Part shown: positions 1-7,440 of the stretch, in pieces
Layout: each line of letters opens with the position of its first letter
How positions within the stretch are numbered: the first letter of the stretch is position 1
Source of the DNA: JBGSYN01 sp041750975
Lineage (GTDB): Bacteria > Pseudomonadota > Alphaproteobacteria > Geminicoccales > Geminicoccaceae
Assembly: GCA_041750975.1 (NCBI GenBank)
Contig: JBGSYN010000257.1
Coordinates: 1 to 24,433 of the forward strand
DNA length: 24,433 nt
Direction: 5' to 3'
Notes under the pieces: generated by a model
What the model was told of the DNA's origin: nothing
Databases searched by the model: none
Seen by the model: only the letters and a program-made list of their open reading frames with translations
Made by a program: the position numbers and the translations under genes

Positions 1-627
1 CTGCCGCTGGAGCGGCTCGTCGGCTGGCTCAAGGAGCCGGCGTTTCGCGATCTGGTGCGTGCCTGCGAAGCGATGATGGACCTGCCGGAGGAGGAGAGGA
101 TTGCAGTCCTGGAGCGCGAGGCGCTGAACGTGCTGCAGATCGCCGTCGAGGAGTGCGACGTCCGCGTCTGCCTGTTCATGGCGGACTGCATGACGCGCGA
201 CCAGGCGGCGCACAAGGTCCTGGCCCGCCTCGTCGACCGCAAGGTCAAACAATCCACGATCCCGCTCGACCGGCCCCTTGCTAAGCCGAAACCGCCGCCC
301 GCCGATCCCGCTGCCGCGCGCACCGCGTCGCGGCATTACCGGGCGATGCGTCCTTGGGCCGACCATGTCTCCACGGCCCGCCGCCAGCTCAGCGAAGAAC
401 TCGCCCGCACCATCCCCTCGACGCGTGAGGCGCCAAAGGCTCCGCCAGCGCCTGCCGAAGCGGCCCCGGCCAAACCTGCCCCAGCCAAACCGGCAGTACC
501 CGCCCCGATCCTAGCCCAAATGGACGATTTCCGGATCGAGCTTTCGGACCTCACCCCCAAGTCGCGCCAAATCATGGCCGAAATCCTCGCCGAACTCTAC
601 TCCAACCGGCAACGGGACGGCCCGTAA
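1..627 (+). CDS. Hypothetical protein, 5' end outside window
   Basis: The frame is open from the first base and ends with TAA at 625-627; the true start lies left of the window, although a GTG at 55 is possible. I do not recognise the family. The first ~85 residues look helical and contain a Cys-rich stretch (EECDVRVCLFMADC). Next comes a Pro/Ala/Lys-rich linker with repeated 'PAKPA' units, then a short ordered tail. This resembles a small folded domain joined by a disordered linker to a C-terminal helix. No signal peptide or membrane segment is visible in the part present. A strong hairpin follows about 55 bases after the stop. Codon use and low-complexity content fit a real high-GC gene; function unknown. 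Confidence 0.6.
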   Translation: MPLERLVGWLKEPAFRDLVRACEAMMDLPEEERIAVLEREALNVLQIAVEECDVRVCLFMADCMTRDQAAHKVLARLVDRKVKQSTIPLDRPLAKPKPPPADPAAARTASRHYRAMRPWADHVSTARRQLSEELARTIPSTREAPKAPPAPAEAAPAKPAPAKPAVPAPILAQMDDFRIELSDLTPKSRQIMAEILAELYSNRQRDGP

Positions 628-682
628 AGTCACCGCCGCCCCCAACCTCCACCACCGCTAAACCCGCGCCGGGGATGCGCGC

Positions 683-706
683 AAGGGGCCGGGCCGCCGG
701 CCCCTT
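683..706 (+). terminator. Strong GC-rich hairpin, probable terminator
   Basis: AAGGGGCCGG (683-692) and CCGGCCCCTT (697-706) form a perfect 10-bp stem around a GCCG tetraloop. It lies about 55 bases after the stop of the first gene. There is no clear T-run, so termination is inferred from stem strength and position. Confidence 0.5.
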
Positions 707-1170
707 CGCAAAAGCTGTTGCCCGCTTTGATCTGTCCGGCCAAGGACCAGGGTTGCCTGCGTTCTAGGCGTATGCGTCCTGGCGGGAGATGCGGGCGTAC
801 CGGATGGAGGCCGATGCGATGGCGACTGTGCTGCGCTATCGCGCGCCGGCATTGATGGACCTGAAGCGCGCGCTGGCCAATCTCGCAGGTCCATCGGAAA
901 GCGCGCGGGTCGAGACCTGTCGACAATTGAACGAACGAATTGCCGTCAGCGCTTCCAGCGCTCTACCGCCTTCACGCGCACCCGACCAAACATCCCGCGG
1001 AGAGCCTGAGAGGCCGGCGTCCGGCCTTTCAGAAAACGTTCCTATCCCAAAATGCACGAACGATTTATCGCCTGCTCCTGAGCCCTCTCCGCAGCGGCCG
1101 GTGGTGCATGGGAAGGGGAAGGTGCCGTCGCGTCATCGGCGGCGGTGGTAGCCGCCTTCGCGTTCGGCTC
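707..1170. other. Intergenic stretch, no convincing gene
   Basis: This is a gap of about 460 bases between the first hairpin and the end of the TauE/SafE gene. An open frame at 789-1151 (plus) has a plausible start, but its second half is Pro/Arg/Ser-rich with no recognisable domain. I found no clear promoter, RNA or repeat. The gene to the right ends in this gap, so no promoter is expected from that side. Confidence 0.4.
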
Positions 1171-1914
1171 TCAGACGAGCCCGTCATAGACGAGTTTGAG
1201 GCCGGTGAGGAGGATCAGGACGTAGATGGTCTTGAAGAACAGGGCCTGGTCGATCCGGTGGTGGGTCTTGATCCCGAGCCCCATGCCGAGATAGGCGGCG
1301 GGGGCGAGCAGGAGCGAGGCCAGGAGGTTCTCTTGGGTGAAGAGGCCGAGCGAGGCGTAGGGGATATATTTAAAGAGATTGATCACGGTAAAGACGATGA
1401 TCATGGTGCCGACGAAGGTGGTTTTGTCGAGGCGGATCGCCAGGAGGTAGAAATTGGCGGGCGGGCCGCCCGAATGGGCGAGGGTGCTGGTGAAGCCCGC
1501 CACCGTGCCGCAGACGGCGCCCAGTTTCGGGCGGTAGCCGGGCGTTTCGGCGGGCGGCTTGACGAGGAAATTGTAGGCGGTGAAGGCGATGCAGATGAGG
1601 CCGAGGACGAGGCGGACGAGATCCGGATCGAGCGTGCCGATGGCGACCCCGCCGAGGCCGATGCCGATGACCGCACCCGGCAGCATGATCAAGGCGGCGC
1701 GGCGGTCCCAGGATTTGCGGAAGGCCCGGATGCCCTGGAGGTCCATCAGCGAGATCACCGGCAGCATGATGGCGACCGCCTGCGCCGGCGGCATCATGAT
1801 CGCCATGAGCGGCACCGAGATCAGGCCCAGCCCGCCGCCGAAACCGCCCTTGCCGATGCCGAAGATCATGACGGCCGCCGCCGCTACGACATAGAACCAG
1901 GGGTCTGTCAGCAT
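1171..1914 (-). CDS. TauE/SafE (TSUP) family membrane transporter
   Basis: A 247-residue, highly hydrophobic protein with about eight predicted membrane segments, the usual size for the TauE/SafE family. The N-terminus carries the family-typical glycine-rich stretch (GIGKGGFGGGLGLISVPL, about residues 19-36) followed by alternating helices. A second glycine/proline-rich turn (HSGGPPANFYLL) marks the start of the second repeat half. Family members export or import small anions such as sulfite, sulfoacetate or other organic sulfonates across the inner membrane. The substrate here cannot be told from sequence. It is the last gene of a minus-strand run, 41 bases after the periplasmic protein gene, so cotranscription with the hydrolase gene is likely. 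Start is ATG at 1914; the Shine-Dalgarno is weak. Confidence 0.85.
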   Translation of the reverse strand: MLTDPWFYVVAAAAVMIFGIGKGGFGGGLGLISVPLMAIMMPPAQAVAIMLPVISLMDLQGIRAFRKSWDRRAALIMLPGAVIGIGLGGVAIGTLDPDLVRLVLGLICIAFTAYNFLVKPPAETPGYRPKLGAVCGTVAGFTSTLAHSGGPPANFYLLAIRLDKTTFVGTMIIVFTVINLFKYIPYASLGLFTQENLLASLLLAPAAYLGMGLGIKTHHRIDQALFFKTIYVLILLTGLKLVYDGLV

Positions 1915-1955
1915 GGTGTGTCGGTTGGGACCGAGGCGTTCGAGGTGGGCTTGCG

Positions 1956-2579
1956 CTAGTTGCCGGCGATGCGTTTGAGGTCGTCGAAATCCCAGGCGTT
2001 GAGGAGCGTTTCCAGGGGATCGCCGCTGTCGAGGCCGCTGCCCTCGAGCTGCATCAGGATGCGCCCGCCGACCAGGAACGTGACCTCGCCCGAGCCGTTG
2101 GCCGGATCGAAGGTGAGGACGGCATTGTCGCGGCCGACGCGGATCCGCCTTGCGTTGGGCTGGGCGGCGAGCAGTTGCGGGTTGGCGAAGAGCCCGGCCA
2201 TGCCCTGGATCATCGGATTGTCGACCATGAGCTGGGCATCGATGCGGCCCGAGCCGCCATCCTCGGTATAGGTGCGATTGAGGATGCTGCCCCCCATGAA
2301 GGCCGCGCCGCCGTCATTCTGGGCCGGTTCCGCACTCCAGCCGGCAGGGGGTTCCGGGAAGGTTTCCGCATAGAGGGCGCCCATGCGGCCTCGAATGTCC
2401 TGCAGCACGAATTCGAGCTCGGTGATCATCTCGCCGTAATCGCCCGCCGCATAGAGCTCCTCGATCAGGCCGAGCTGGTCGGTGATCTCGTCGGCCCGGG
2501 CCGGCATTGCAGGCGCCAGGGCGGCGACGGCGGCGGTGCCGAGGCAAAGTGCGGCAAGACAGGGCAGGCGAACGGACAT
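1956..2579 (-). CDS. Predicted periplasmic protein of unknown function
   Basis: A 207-residue protein starting at ATG 2579. This start is chosen because it opens directly into a signal peptide (MSVRLP, an Ala/Leu-rich core, then a probable cut after PARA before DEITDQ). The frame is open further upstream, but that extension is Pro/Ser-rich and not protein-like. The mature part begins with an acidic helical region (LGLIEELYAAGDYGEMITELEFVLQDI) and continues as alternating strand-like segments, including a Gly-rich 'GGSILNRTYTEDGGSG' stretch. I do not recognise a named family. It sits 82 bases after the hydrolase gene and 41 bases before the TauE/SafE gene, in the same direction. An accessory role in the periplasm next to the transporter is only inference. 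Confidence 0.7.
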   Translation of the reverse strand: MSVRLPCLAALCLGTAAVAALAPAMPARADEITDQLGLIEELYAAGDYGEMITELEFVLQDIRGRMGALYAETFPEPPAGWSAEPAQNDGGAAFMGGSILNRTYTEDGGSGRIDAQLMVDNPMIQGMAGLFANPQLLAAQPNARRIRVGRDNAVLTFDPANGSGEVTFLVGGRILMQLEGSGLDSGDPLETLLNAWDFDDLKRIAGN

Positions 2580-2661
2580 GGCTCGAGCCTTTCGCAAGGG
2601 TAGGGGCGGCGCACCATCCTGGCTTCGCGGGGGTTCGTCAAGCGGGCTGGGCTTGCCGACC

Positions 2662-3603
2662 TCAGGCGACGGCAAGCTGCGGTTCTCCGGCCCGGTGAAG
2701 GTGCCGCTCGAGGAAACCCTTAAGCTCGGCGTCGGAGCGCTCGAGCACGTCTTCGTTGCGGAGCATGGTAAAGCCCTCAAGGCTCATATTGAGGCCCATA
2801 AAAAGGGCGCGGCCGGCCATGTTGCCCAAGGTGACGCCGGTTCGTTCGCAGGATATCCGGTTGTTGCGGCTGACCTTCGCTCTGCAGTTCTTGAGCGAGA
2901 CCGGAAAGCGCCTCGGCTCGGTGTCGTCGTTGTCCCATTGGTGACAGGCGCCTTCGAAGAGTTCGTAGGTGACGGGCGAGCCGCCACGCCTGAGGTCCTC
3001 GACGATCTCGCCGGTCCGCTCGATCGAGATATTGGTGTCCTTGTCGCCGAGCATGACGAGGATCGGCGCCCCGGTGGTGGCCGGGTTATCGAGCCGGGCT
3101 ATAGAACATCCGTAGAGCGCCGCGTGCGCCTTGAACATCGGCCCGTCCTTGTCGAAGTAAACGCGCCGCAGTTGCTCGTAGGCGGCAAACACCGAGATCA
3201 TGCCGCCATAGGAGAAGCCGACAATGCCGATGCGCTCCCCATCGATTTCCGGGCGCCCGGCAAGGTAACGCAAACCGCCCATGGCGTCGGCCAGCATCAT
3301 CGACGCCGAGACCTTGAGGGCCCGGCCGAAGTCGCCAAGGCGCCCGACCCCTCTCGAGCCGAAACTGTCCAGGACGAGGGTTGCATAGCCCTCCTTGTTG
3401 AGCATCTCGGCATAGCGATGCTCGCGCGCCGGCAGCGGGCCGCCCAGCCCCTGGGCAATGACCACGGCAGGCACGGGCGTCAATGCGGCACCAGGCATGG
3501 AGCAATATGCGGTGCAGCGGCCTTGCGCCTCCGGCCATGCCAACGCCTCGATGGATTTCAGGTCGACTCGGTCGAAGGTTGGGAATTCGATGCGTTCAGC
3601 CAA
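2662..3603 (-). CDS. Dienelactone hydrolase-like alpha/beta hydrolase
   Basis: An alpha/beta hydrolase of the dienelactone hydrolase/acetyl-xylan-esterase-like type. From the start used here the likely triad is Ser131 in the elbow GFSYGG, Asp187 or Asp189 (LGDKDT), and His221 (GACHQWD). Such enzymes cleave lactones or esters in the cytoplasm. I use TTG at 3603, which has a good GGGAG Shine-Dalgarno 7 bases upstream (313 residues). An ATG at 3723 in the same frame would add 40 residues that look unlike protein and would cover the palindrome at 3641-3654. The gene is divergent from an XylB-like sugar dehydrogenase gene; a lactone-cleaving step after sugar oxidation would fit, but that is inference. 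It leads the minus-strand run with the periplasmic protein and TauE/SafE genes. Confidence 0.8.
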   Translation of the reverse strand: MAERIEFPTFDRVDLKSIEALAWPEAQGRCTAYCSMPGAALTPVPAVVIAQGLGGPLPAREHRYAEMLNKEGYATLVLDSFGSRGVGRLGDFGRALKVSASMMLADAMGGLRYLAGRPEIDGERIGIVGFSYGGMISVFAAYEQLRRVYFDKDGPMFKAHAALYGCSIARLDNPATTGAPILVMLGDKDTNISIERTGEIVEDLRRGGSPVTYELFEGACHQWDNDDTEPRRFPVSLKNCRAKVSRNNRISCERTGVTLGNMAGRALFMGLNMSLEGFTMLRNEDVLERSDAELKGFLERHLHRAGEPQLAVA

Positions 3604-3640
3604 AGCGTTGCTCCCGGGCAAGATGACAATGTCTCCACGT

Positions 3641-3654
3641 CCAATTCTGATTGG
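3641..3654. promoter_or_regulatory. Palindrome in the divergent hydrolase/SDR control region
   Basis: CCAAT-TCTG-ATTGG is a perfect inverted repeat, and a third CCAAT copy sits at 3667-3671. It lies in the 162-base gap between the divergent hydrolase (TTG 3603) and SDR (ATG 3766) starts, where an operator serving both would be expected. The cognate regulator is not visible in the window. Confidence 0.35.
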
Positions 3655-3765
3655 TGGCCGCGGGTTCCAATCGGACCCGTGCCGGCAGTCTCGCGGCAAG
3701 TCTCGCGATCCGGAGCGAACCATGCCACAACGGCGTCGACGTCACGCCAATCGAGGAGGCAACGC

Positions 3766-4548
3766 ATGGCCGAAGCCATCGATCTCACCACCACCCGCTA
3801 TCCGAGCATCGACGGCCGGACGGTCTTCATCACCGGCGGCGCCAAGGGCATCGGCTCCAGCATCGTCGCCGATTACGCGGCTCAGGGGGCGAAGGTCGCC
3901 TTTGTCGATATCGACAGGCCGGCCGCCGAGGCGCTTTGCGAGACCTTGGCCGGCATGGGGATCGCCCGGCCCGCGTTCCATGAGTGCGATCTGCGCGACA
4001 TCGAGAAGCTGCAGGCGGTGATCGGGGAAGTCGGGCAGGCGCTCGGGCCGATCACGATCCTCATCAATAATGCCGCCCATGACGAACGCCATGACATCGC
4101 CGAGGTCACGGTCGACTATTGGGAGGACCGGCTGCAGGTGAACATGCGCCATGTCTTCTTCGCGGTGCAGGCCGCGGCCCCCCAGATGATCGCAGCCAAA
4201 CGCGGTTCGATCGTCAATTTCGGCTCGATCTCCTGGATGTCGGCGCAGGACGATTTGCCGGCCTATACGGCGGCCAAGGCCTCGATCCACGGTATGACCC
4301 GGGGCTTCGCCCGCTATTACGGCGGCCATGGCATCCGCGCCAACACCATCGTTCCGGGCTGGATCATGACCGAGCGCCAGATCGAGCTCTGGTTCAACGA
4401 GGCGGCGAAGCAGGTTCAGCAGATCCGACAGTGCCTGAAGGACGACGTGCCGCCGACGGCGATCGCCCGCATGGCGCTCTGGCTCGGCTCGGACGACAGC
4501 TATTACTGCACCGCCCAGAACTTCGTCGTGGATGCAGGCTGGACCTGA
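3766..4548 (+). CDS. SDR oxidoreductase, XylB-like (sugar 1-dehydrogenase type)
   Basis: A 260-residue classical short-chain dehydrogenase. Visible are the cofactor loop TGGAKGIG (residues 23-30), acidic VDID (47-50, favouring NAD), NNAA (101-104) and a catalytic set Ser154, Tyr167, Lys171 (YTAAK). Its pattern closely recalls Caulobacter D-xylose 1-dehydrogenase XylB as I remember it: a YPS-G opening, RH-LA/IAEVT, NFGSISW, QCLK and a C-terminal DAGW. A cytoplasmic aldose-to-lactone oxidation is therefore a reasonable guess, but the substrate is unproven. The start is ATG 3766 with GAGGAGG upstream; the frame is open further upstream but that part is not protein-like. Its end overlaps the GMC oxidoreductase start by 17 bases, so the two are probably cotranscribed and coupled. 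Confidence 0.85.
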   Translation: MAEAIDLTTTRYPSIDGRTVFITGGAKGIGSSIVADYAAQGAKVAFVDIDRPAAEALCETLAGMGIARPAFHECDLRDIEKLQAVIGEVGQALGPITILINNAAHDERHDIAEVTVDYWEDRLQVNMRHVFFAVQAAAPQMIAAKRGSIVNFGSISWMSAQDDLPAYTAAKASIHGMTRGFARYYGGHGIRANTIVPGWIMTERQIELWFNEAAKQVQQIRQCLKDDVPPTAIARMALWLGSDDSYYCTAQNFVVDAGWT

Positions 4549-6187
4549 CCCCGTGGCCGGCAGGAATTCGCAAGGAGCGGTCCGGGATTACGGAACCTAC
4601 GACTATATCGTCGTCGGCGGCGGCACCGCGGGCTGCGTGCTGGCCAATCGCCTGAGCGCCGATCCCTCCGTGACGGTTCTGCTGCTCGAGGCCGGCGGCA
4701 GGGACGATTATTTCTGGATCCATGTGCCGATCGGCTATCTTTACACGATGCACAATCCGCGCACGGACTGGTGCCTCAAGACCGAGCCCGAGCCGGGTCT
4801 CGACGGCCGGGCGCTGGCCTATCCGCGCGGCAAGGTGCTGGGCGGCTGTTCCTCGATCAACGGCATGATCTACATGCGCGGCCAGGCGCGGGACTATGAC
4901 GGCTGGCGTCAGATGGGCAATACGGGCTGGGCCTGGGACGATGTGCTGCCCTATTTCAAGCGCTCGGAGGACCACCATGGCGGCGCCAATGCGGTCCACG
5001 GTGCGGGCGGCGAATGGCGGGTTGAGCAACAAAGGCTGCACTGGCCGATCCTCGACGCATTCCGCGATGCGGCTGAAGAGGTGGGAATTCCCAAGACCGG
5101 GGATTTCAACACCGGCGACAACGAGGGCTCCGGCTATTTCGAAGTCAACCAGCGCCGGGGCGTTCGCTGGTCGACGGCCAAGGCGTTCCTCAAGCCGGTG
5201 ATGCACCGTCACCATCTCCGCGTGCTCACCGGAGCCCGGGCCAGCAGGCTGTTACTCAGGGAGGGCGCGGCCGAAGGCATTCTTTTCGATTATCAAGGAG
5301 AGACTTGCAGGGCATGCGCGGATGGCGAGATCCTGCTTACGGCCGGCGCCGTTCACTCGCCCCAGCTGCTGGAGTTGTCCGGAATCGGCCGGCCGGACGT
5401 GCTCCACGAAACTGGCATCGAACTCGTGCACGAATTGACCGGGGTCGGCGAGAACCTGCAGGACCATCTGCAGGTCAGGGCGGTCTTCAAGATCCGTCGC
5501 GGTCGGACGCTCAACGAGCAGGCAAGCAGCATAGTCGGCAAGCTGAAGATGGGGCTGGATTATGCGATTTTTCGGCGGGGTCCGTTGAGCATGGCGCCGA
5601 GCCAGCTCGGCCTATTTGCGAAAAGCGACCCGGCGAAAGAGACGCCGGACCTGCAATACCACATTCAGCCGCTGAGCACCGACCGGCTCGGCGGACCGCT
5701 CCATTCCTTCAAGGCGATCACCGCCTCGGTCTGCAACCTCAGGCCGCAAAGCCGGGGCGATGTCCATATCGCCGGACCGGACCATGAGGAAGCGCCGCGC
5801 ATTCGCCCGCGCTACCTCAGCACAGCCGAGGATCGATTGACTGCCGCAAAGGCCCTGCGGCTGACACGCCGAATCATGCAGACCAAGGCGGTTGCCGTCT
5901 ACGAGCCGGAAGAATTCCTGCCCGGGCCGCATCTCGCCAGCGATGAAGAACTCGCCGTCGCGGCGGGCCAGATCGCCACGACGATCTTTCATCCCGTCGG
6001 CACCTGCAGAATGGGTACGGATAGCGAGGCTGTCGTCGATCCCGAACTTCGCGTTCGGGGCATCGCCAAACTACGCGTCGTCGACGCTTCGGTCATGCCG
6101 ACCATTACATCGGGCAACACGAACTCACCTGTCATCATGATTGCCGAAAAGGCCGCGGACATGATCATCACAGACCGCAAGAAATAG
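4532..6187 (+). CDS. GMC family FAD-dependent oxidoreductase (choline dehydrogenase-like)
   Basis: A 551-residue GMC oxidoreductase, the usual length. The N-terminus carries the FAD dinucleotide fold GGGTAG (29-34) with Glu53 (LLEAGG) for the ribose. The GMC signature 1 region follows (RGKVLGGCSSINGMIYMRG), then signature 2 (TAGAVHSPQLLELSGIG). The C-terminal catalytic His is His487 (FHPVGTCRMG), with an Asn in SGNTNSP (529/531). Such enzymes oxidise alcohols or polyols, passing electrons to a quinone or to oxygen. There is no obvious signal peptide. ATG 4532 overlaps the SDR gene; GTG 4553 is an alternative start. Pairing with the SDR and a lactonase-like hydrolase suggests an alcohol or sugar oxidation route; the substrate is unknown. 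Confidence 0.88.
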   Translation: MQAGPDPVAGRNSQGAVRDYGTYDYIVVGGGTAGCVLANRLSADPSVTVLLLEAGGRDDYFWIHVPIGYLYTMHNPRTDWCLKTEPEPGLDGRALAYPRGKVLGGCSSINGMIYMRGQARDYDGWRQMGNTGWAWDDVLPYFKRSEDHHGGANAVHGAGGEWRVEQQRLHWPILDAFRDAAEEVGIPKTGDFNTGDNEGSGYFEVNQRRGVRWSTAKAFLKPVMHRHHLRVLTGARASRLLLREGAAEGILFDYQGETCRACADGEILLTAGAVHSPQLLELSGIGRPDVLHETGIELVHELTGVGENLQDHLQVRAVFKIRRGRTLNEQASSIVGKLKMGLDYAIFRRGPLSMAPSQLGLFAKSDPAKETPDLQYHIQPLSTDRLGGPLHSFKAITASVCNLRPQSRGDVHIAGPDHEEAPRIRPRYLSTAEDRLTAAKALRLTRRIMQTKAVAVYEPEEFLPGPHLASDEELAVAAGQIATTIFHPVGTCRMGTDSEAVVDPELRVRGIAKLRVVDASVMPTITSGNTNSPVIMIAEKAADMIITDRKK

Positions 6188-6194
6188 GAATTTA

Positions 6195-6221
6195 GGGGTC
6201 TTGACGGACCCCCAAGACCCC
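6195..6221. terminator. Hairpin between convergent genes
   Basis: GGGGTCTTG (6195-6203) pairs with CAAGACCCC (6213-6221): a 9-bp perfect stem with a 9-base loop. It lies 8 bases after the GMC stop and 20 bases beyond the stop of the convergent small peptide gene, so it may serve both strands. No T-run is present. Confidence 0.5.
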
Positions 6222-6241
6222 GGGTTATTGCGGGATCGGGT

Positions 6242-6316
6242 TCAAACGATCCCGGCGAAGGCCAGAACGGCGATGATGACGACGACGACACCGACAATGT
6301 AGAAAATGTTATTCAT
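6242..6316 (-). CDS. 24-residue single-TM peptide, copy 1
   Basis: This short gene encodes 24 residues: MNNIFYIVG, then an almost unbroken run of Val/Ile/Ala/Leu, ending GIV before TGA. That is one membrane helix with a tiny polar N-terminus. It has a proper Shine-Dalgarno (GGAGG, about 6 bases before ATG 6316). An EcfG-type promoter at 6349-6374 puts its -10 element 32 bases from the start codon. A second copy at 6405-6479 is identical at 19 of 24 positions, and the two copies keep the same frame, length, RBS position and promoter spacing. That conservation is good evidence that both are translated. It probably inserts in the inner membrane during general stress; the mechanism is unknown. 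Short peptides of this type are often left unannotated. Confidence 0.75.
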   Translation of the reverse strand: MNNIFYIVGVVVVIIAVLAFAGIV

Positions 6317-6348
6317 TGTGACCCTCCGTAAAACTAAACCTGCCATTT

Positions 6349-6374
6349 AACGGTGGCAAACATGGGAACGTTCC
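6349..6374 (-). promoter_or_regulatory. EcfG-type general stress promoter, copy 1
   Basis: Read on the minus strand: GGAAC (6374-6370), 17 bases, CGTT (6352-6349). This matches the alphaproteobacterial EcfG consensus GGAAC-N16-17-CGTT. It lies 32 bases upstream of the copy 1 ATG, which leaves a leader of about 25 bases. Confidence 0.75.
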
Positions 6375-6404
6375 CCGACCGGCGTGCGTAAGCTCCGCTT
6401 GACG

Positions 6405-6479
6405 CTAAACGATCCCAATCACTGCCAATACGGCAAGAATGACCACGACGACGCCGATGATGTAAAAAATGCTATTCAT
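6405..6479 (-). CDS. 24-residue single-TM peptide, copy 2
   Basis: A paralogue of the peptide at 6242-6316, exactly 163 bases away. It reads MNSIFYIIG, a Val/Ile/Leu/Ala-only core, then GIV and TAG. All five differences from copy 1 are N/S, V/I, I/L, F/V and A/I, mostly conservative, as expected for a selected membrane helix. GGAG lies 7 bases before ATG 6479. It has its own EcfG-type promoter at 6512-6537 with identical geometry. The two could form homo- or hetero-oligomers in the inner membrane, but nothing in the sequence tests this. No toxin-like basic tail is present. Confidence 0.75.
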   Translation of the reverse strand: MNSIFYIIGVVVVILAVLAVIGIV

Positions 6480-6511
6480 GATGCCACTCCATTTTAGCAG
6501 AACGGCTATTT

Positions 6512-6537
6512 AACGGCGACAATCATGGAAATGTTCC
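6512..6537 (-). promoter_or_regulatory. EcfG-type general stress promoter, copy 2
   Basis: Minus strand: GGAAC (6537-6533), 17 bases, CGTT (6515-6512). Spacer length and the 32-base distance to the ATG at 6479 are the same as in copy 1. The spacers differ in sequence while both core elements are identical, which points to selection on the promoter elements. Confidence 0.75.
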
Positions 6538-6826
6538 CGGCAGCAAAAAAATCTTGGCGTATCCGGGATATTTCTACAGGCGGGGCGCTCAGTTCGATGG
6601 CTTTCACGTGGGCTGGGGTATTTCAATGGTAGCGCCGCGAAAAATGCCCGCGGCCTCTAAGGTGGATGGATCTTCGCAGCCCGTTGCAGGGCTAAACATC
6701 CAACAGAGTAGTTTCCGGTAGGCAAGATATTCAGCCCCGGCACGATCGGAAGCTGACGGATGGTCCCGTCGCTCCGCAGCGCCATGTCAACCGGGAAATG
6801 CCGATCGAGTGGGCACAGGTGAATGG
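6538..6826. other. Intergenic stretch, little visible
   Basis: About 290 bases separate the second stress promoter from the DUF98 gene. No GGAAC/CGTT pair, strong hairpin or convincing small gene is visible on the plus strand. A 68-codon minus-strand frame at 6657-6863 overlaps the DUF98 gene and has no family features. The DUF98 promoter must lie here, but I cannot place it. Confidence 0.35.
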
Positions 6827-7384
6827 ATGGACCTTTATCTGCATGAAACGTTGAGCATGGCACCGACAGAACGGCCGCTTCATCTCAAAGATGTGGCGCT
6901 GGCGAGCCTTGAGCCCGTGCAGCGGGCTCTGTTGACGATCGACGGCACGGTGACGACATTTCTCGAAGCCTACCATTTCGAGCCCATAGTGGCCGCCAAT
7001 GTCACGGAGGACGAGCGCGCGCTCGACGACTATCGACCAGAGCTGAAGGCAGGGCCGGGAACGGCCGTCGTCGACCGGCAGATTTGTCTCGTCGGCGAGC
7101 AAACCGGCACCGTCTATGCATATGCGAAATCGGTGATCATTCCAGATCGGCTGCCGCAATTATTTCGCGATGAACTTCGAGCGAATAGTGCAGGGATTGG
7201 TGCTGCGTTGCTTCGATTGAAGCTGGAAAGCCGCCGCGAATTTCTATGGTATGGGAACGAAAACCCCGCCCAAGTCCCCACGACCATCCAACGGCATTTC
7301 ACCCGGGGCGGTCTGGTCCGTTGCTATCGCGTGATCGCCGCCGGAAGTCCCGTCATCCTGATCCGCGAGCGCTTCCCGCGTTGA
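6827..7384 (+). CDS. DUF98 / chorismate pyruvate-lyase-like protein
   Basis: A 185-residue protein resembling the DUF98 family (Rv2949c-type chorismate pyruvate-lyase, distant from UbiC). Family-like landmarks are LEPVQRALLTIDGTVTTFLEA near the N-terminus, the central strand block VVDRQICLVGEQTGTVYAYAKSVI, 'IPDRLP', then GIGAALLRLKLESRREF and the C-terminal core VRCYRVIAAGSPVILIRERFP. If active it would turn chorismate into 4-hydroxybenzoate, a ubiquinone precursor, or bind a similar small acid. I start at ATG 6827, which has AGGTG just upstream; GTG 6809 would add six residues. It is a lone gene facing the decayed ridA. The fold assignment is from remembered family pattern and is moderately firm. 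Confidence 0.65.
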   Translation: MDLYLHETLSMAPTERPLHLKDVALASLEPVQRALLTIDGTVTTFLEAYHFEPIVAANVTEDERALDDYRPELKAGPGTAVVDRQICLVGEQTGTVYAYAKSVIIPDRLPQLFRDELRANSAGIGAALLRLKLESRREFLWYGNENPAQVPTTIQRHFTRGGLVRCYRVIAAGSPVILIRERFPR

Positions 7385-7440
7385 GGTCCTAGGACCCAGA
7401 GTTGCTCGGACAGCGGATCGACGCCGGCCACCCAAACCGA

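Larger units (their letters stand above)
6242..6537 (-). repeat. Tandem 163-bp duplication carrying gene plus promoter
   Basis: Segment 6242-6374 aligns without gaps to 6405-6537 (constant offset of 163). Each segment holds promoter, leader, RBS and a 24-codon gene. Similarity stops just past the GGAAC element on one side and at the stop codon on the other. Bases 6375-6404 and 6538-6567 are unrelated. Confidence 0.7.

Noticed and set aside
789..1151. 120-codon plus-strand frame in the gap before TauE/SafE
   Set aside because: The start looks plausible but the second half is low-complexity Pro/Arg/Ser, there is no clear RBS, and no family is recognised.
940..1959. 339-codon plus-strand open frame
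   Set aside because: It runs antisense through the TauE/SafE gene with composition rich in Asp/Gly/Arg and no domain; typical shadow in high-GC DNA.
2075..2099. GGAAC-N16-CGTT match on the plus strand
   Set aside because: It lies inside the periplasmic protein gene on the opposite strand with no suitable gene start just downstream; probably chance.
6657..6863. 68-codon minus-strand frame
   Set aside because: Overlaps the DUF98 start, no RBS, no recognisable features.
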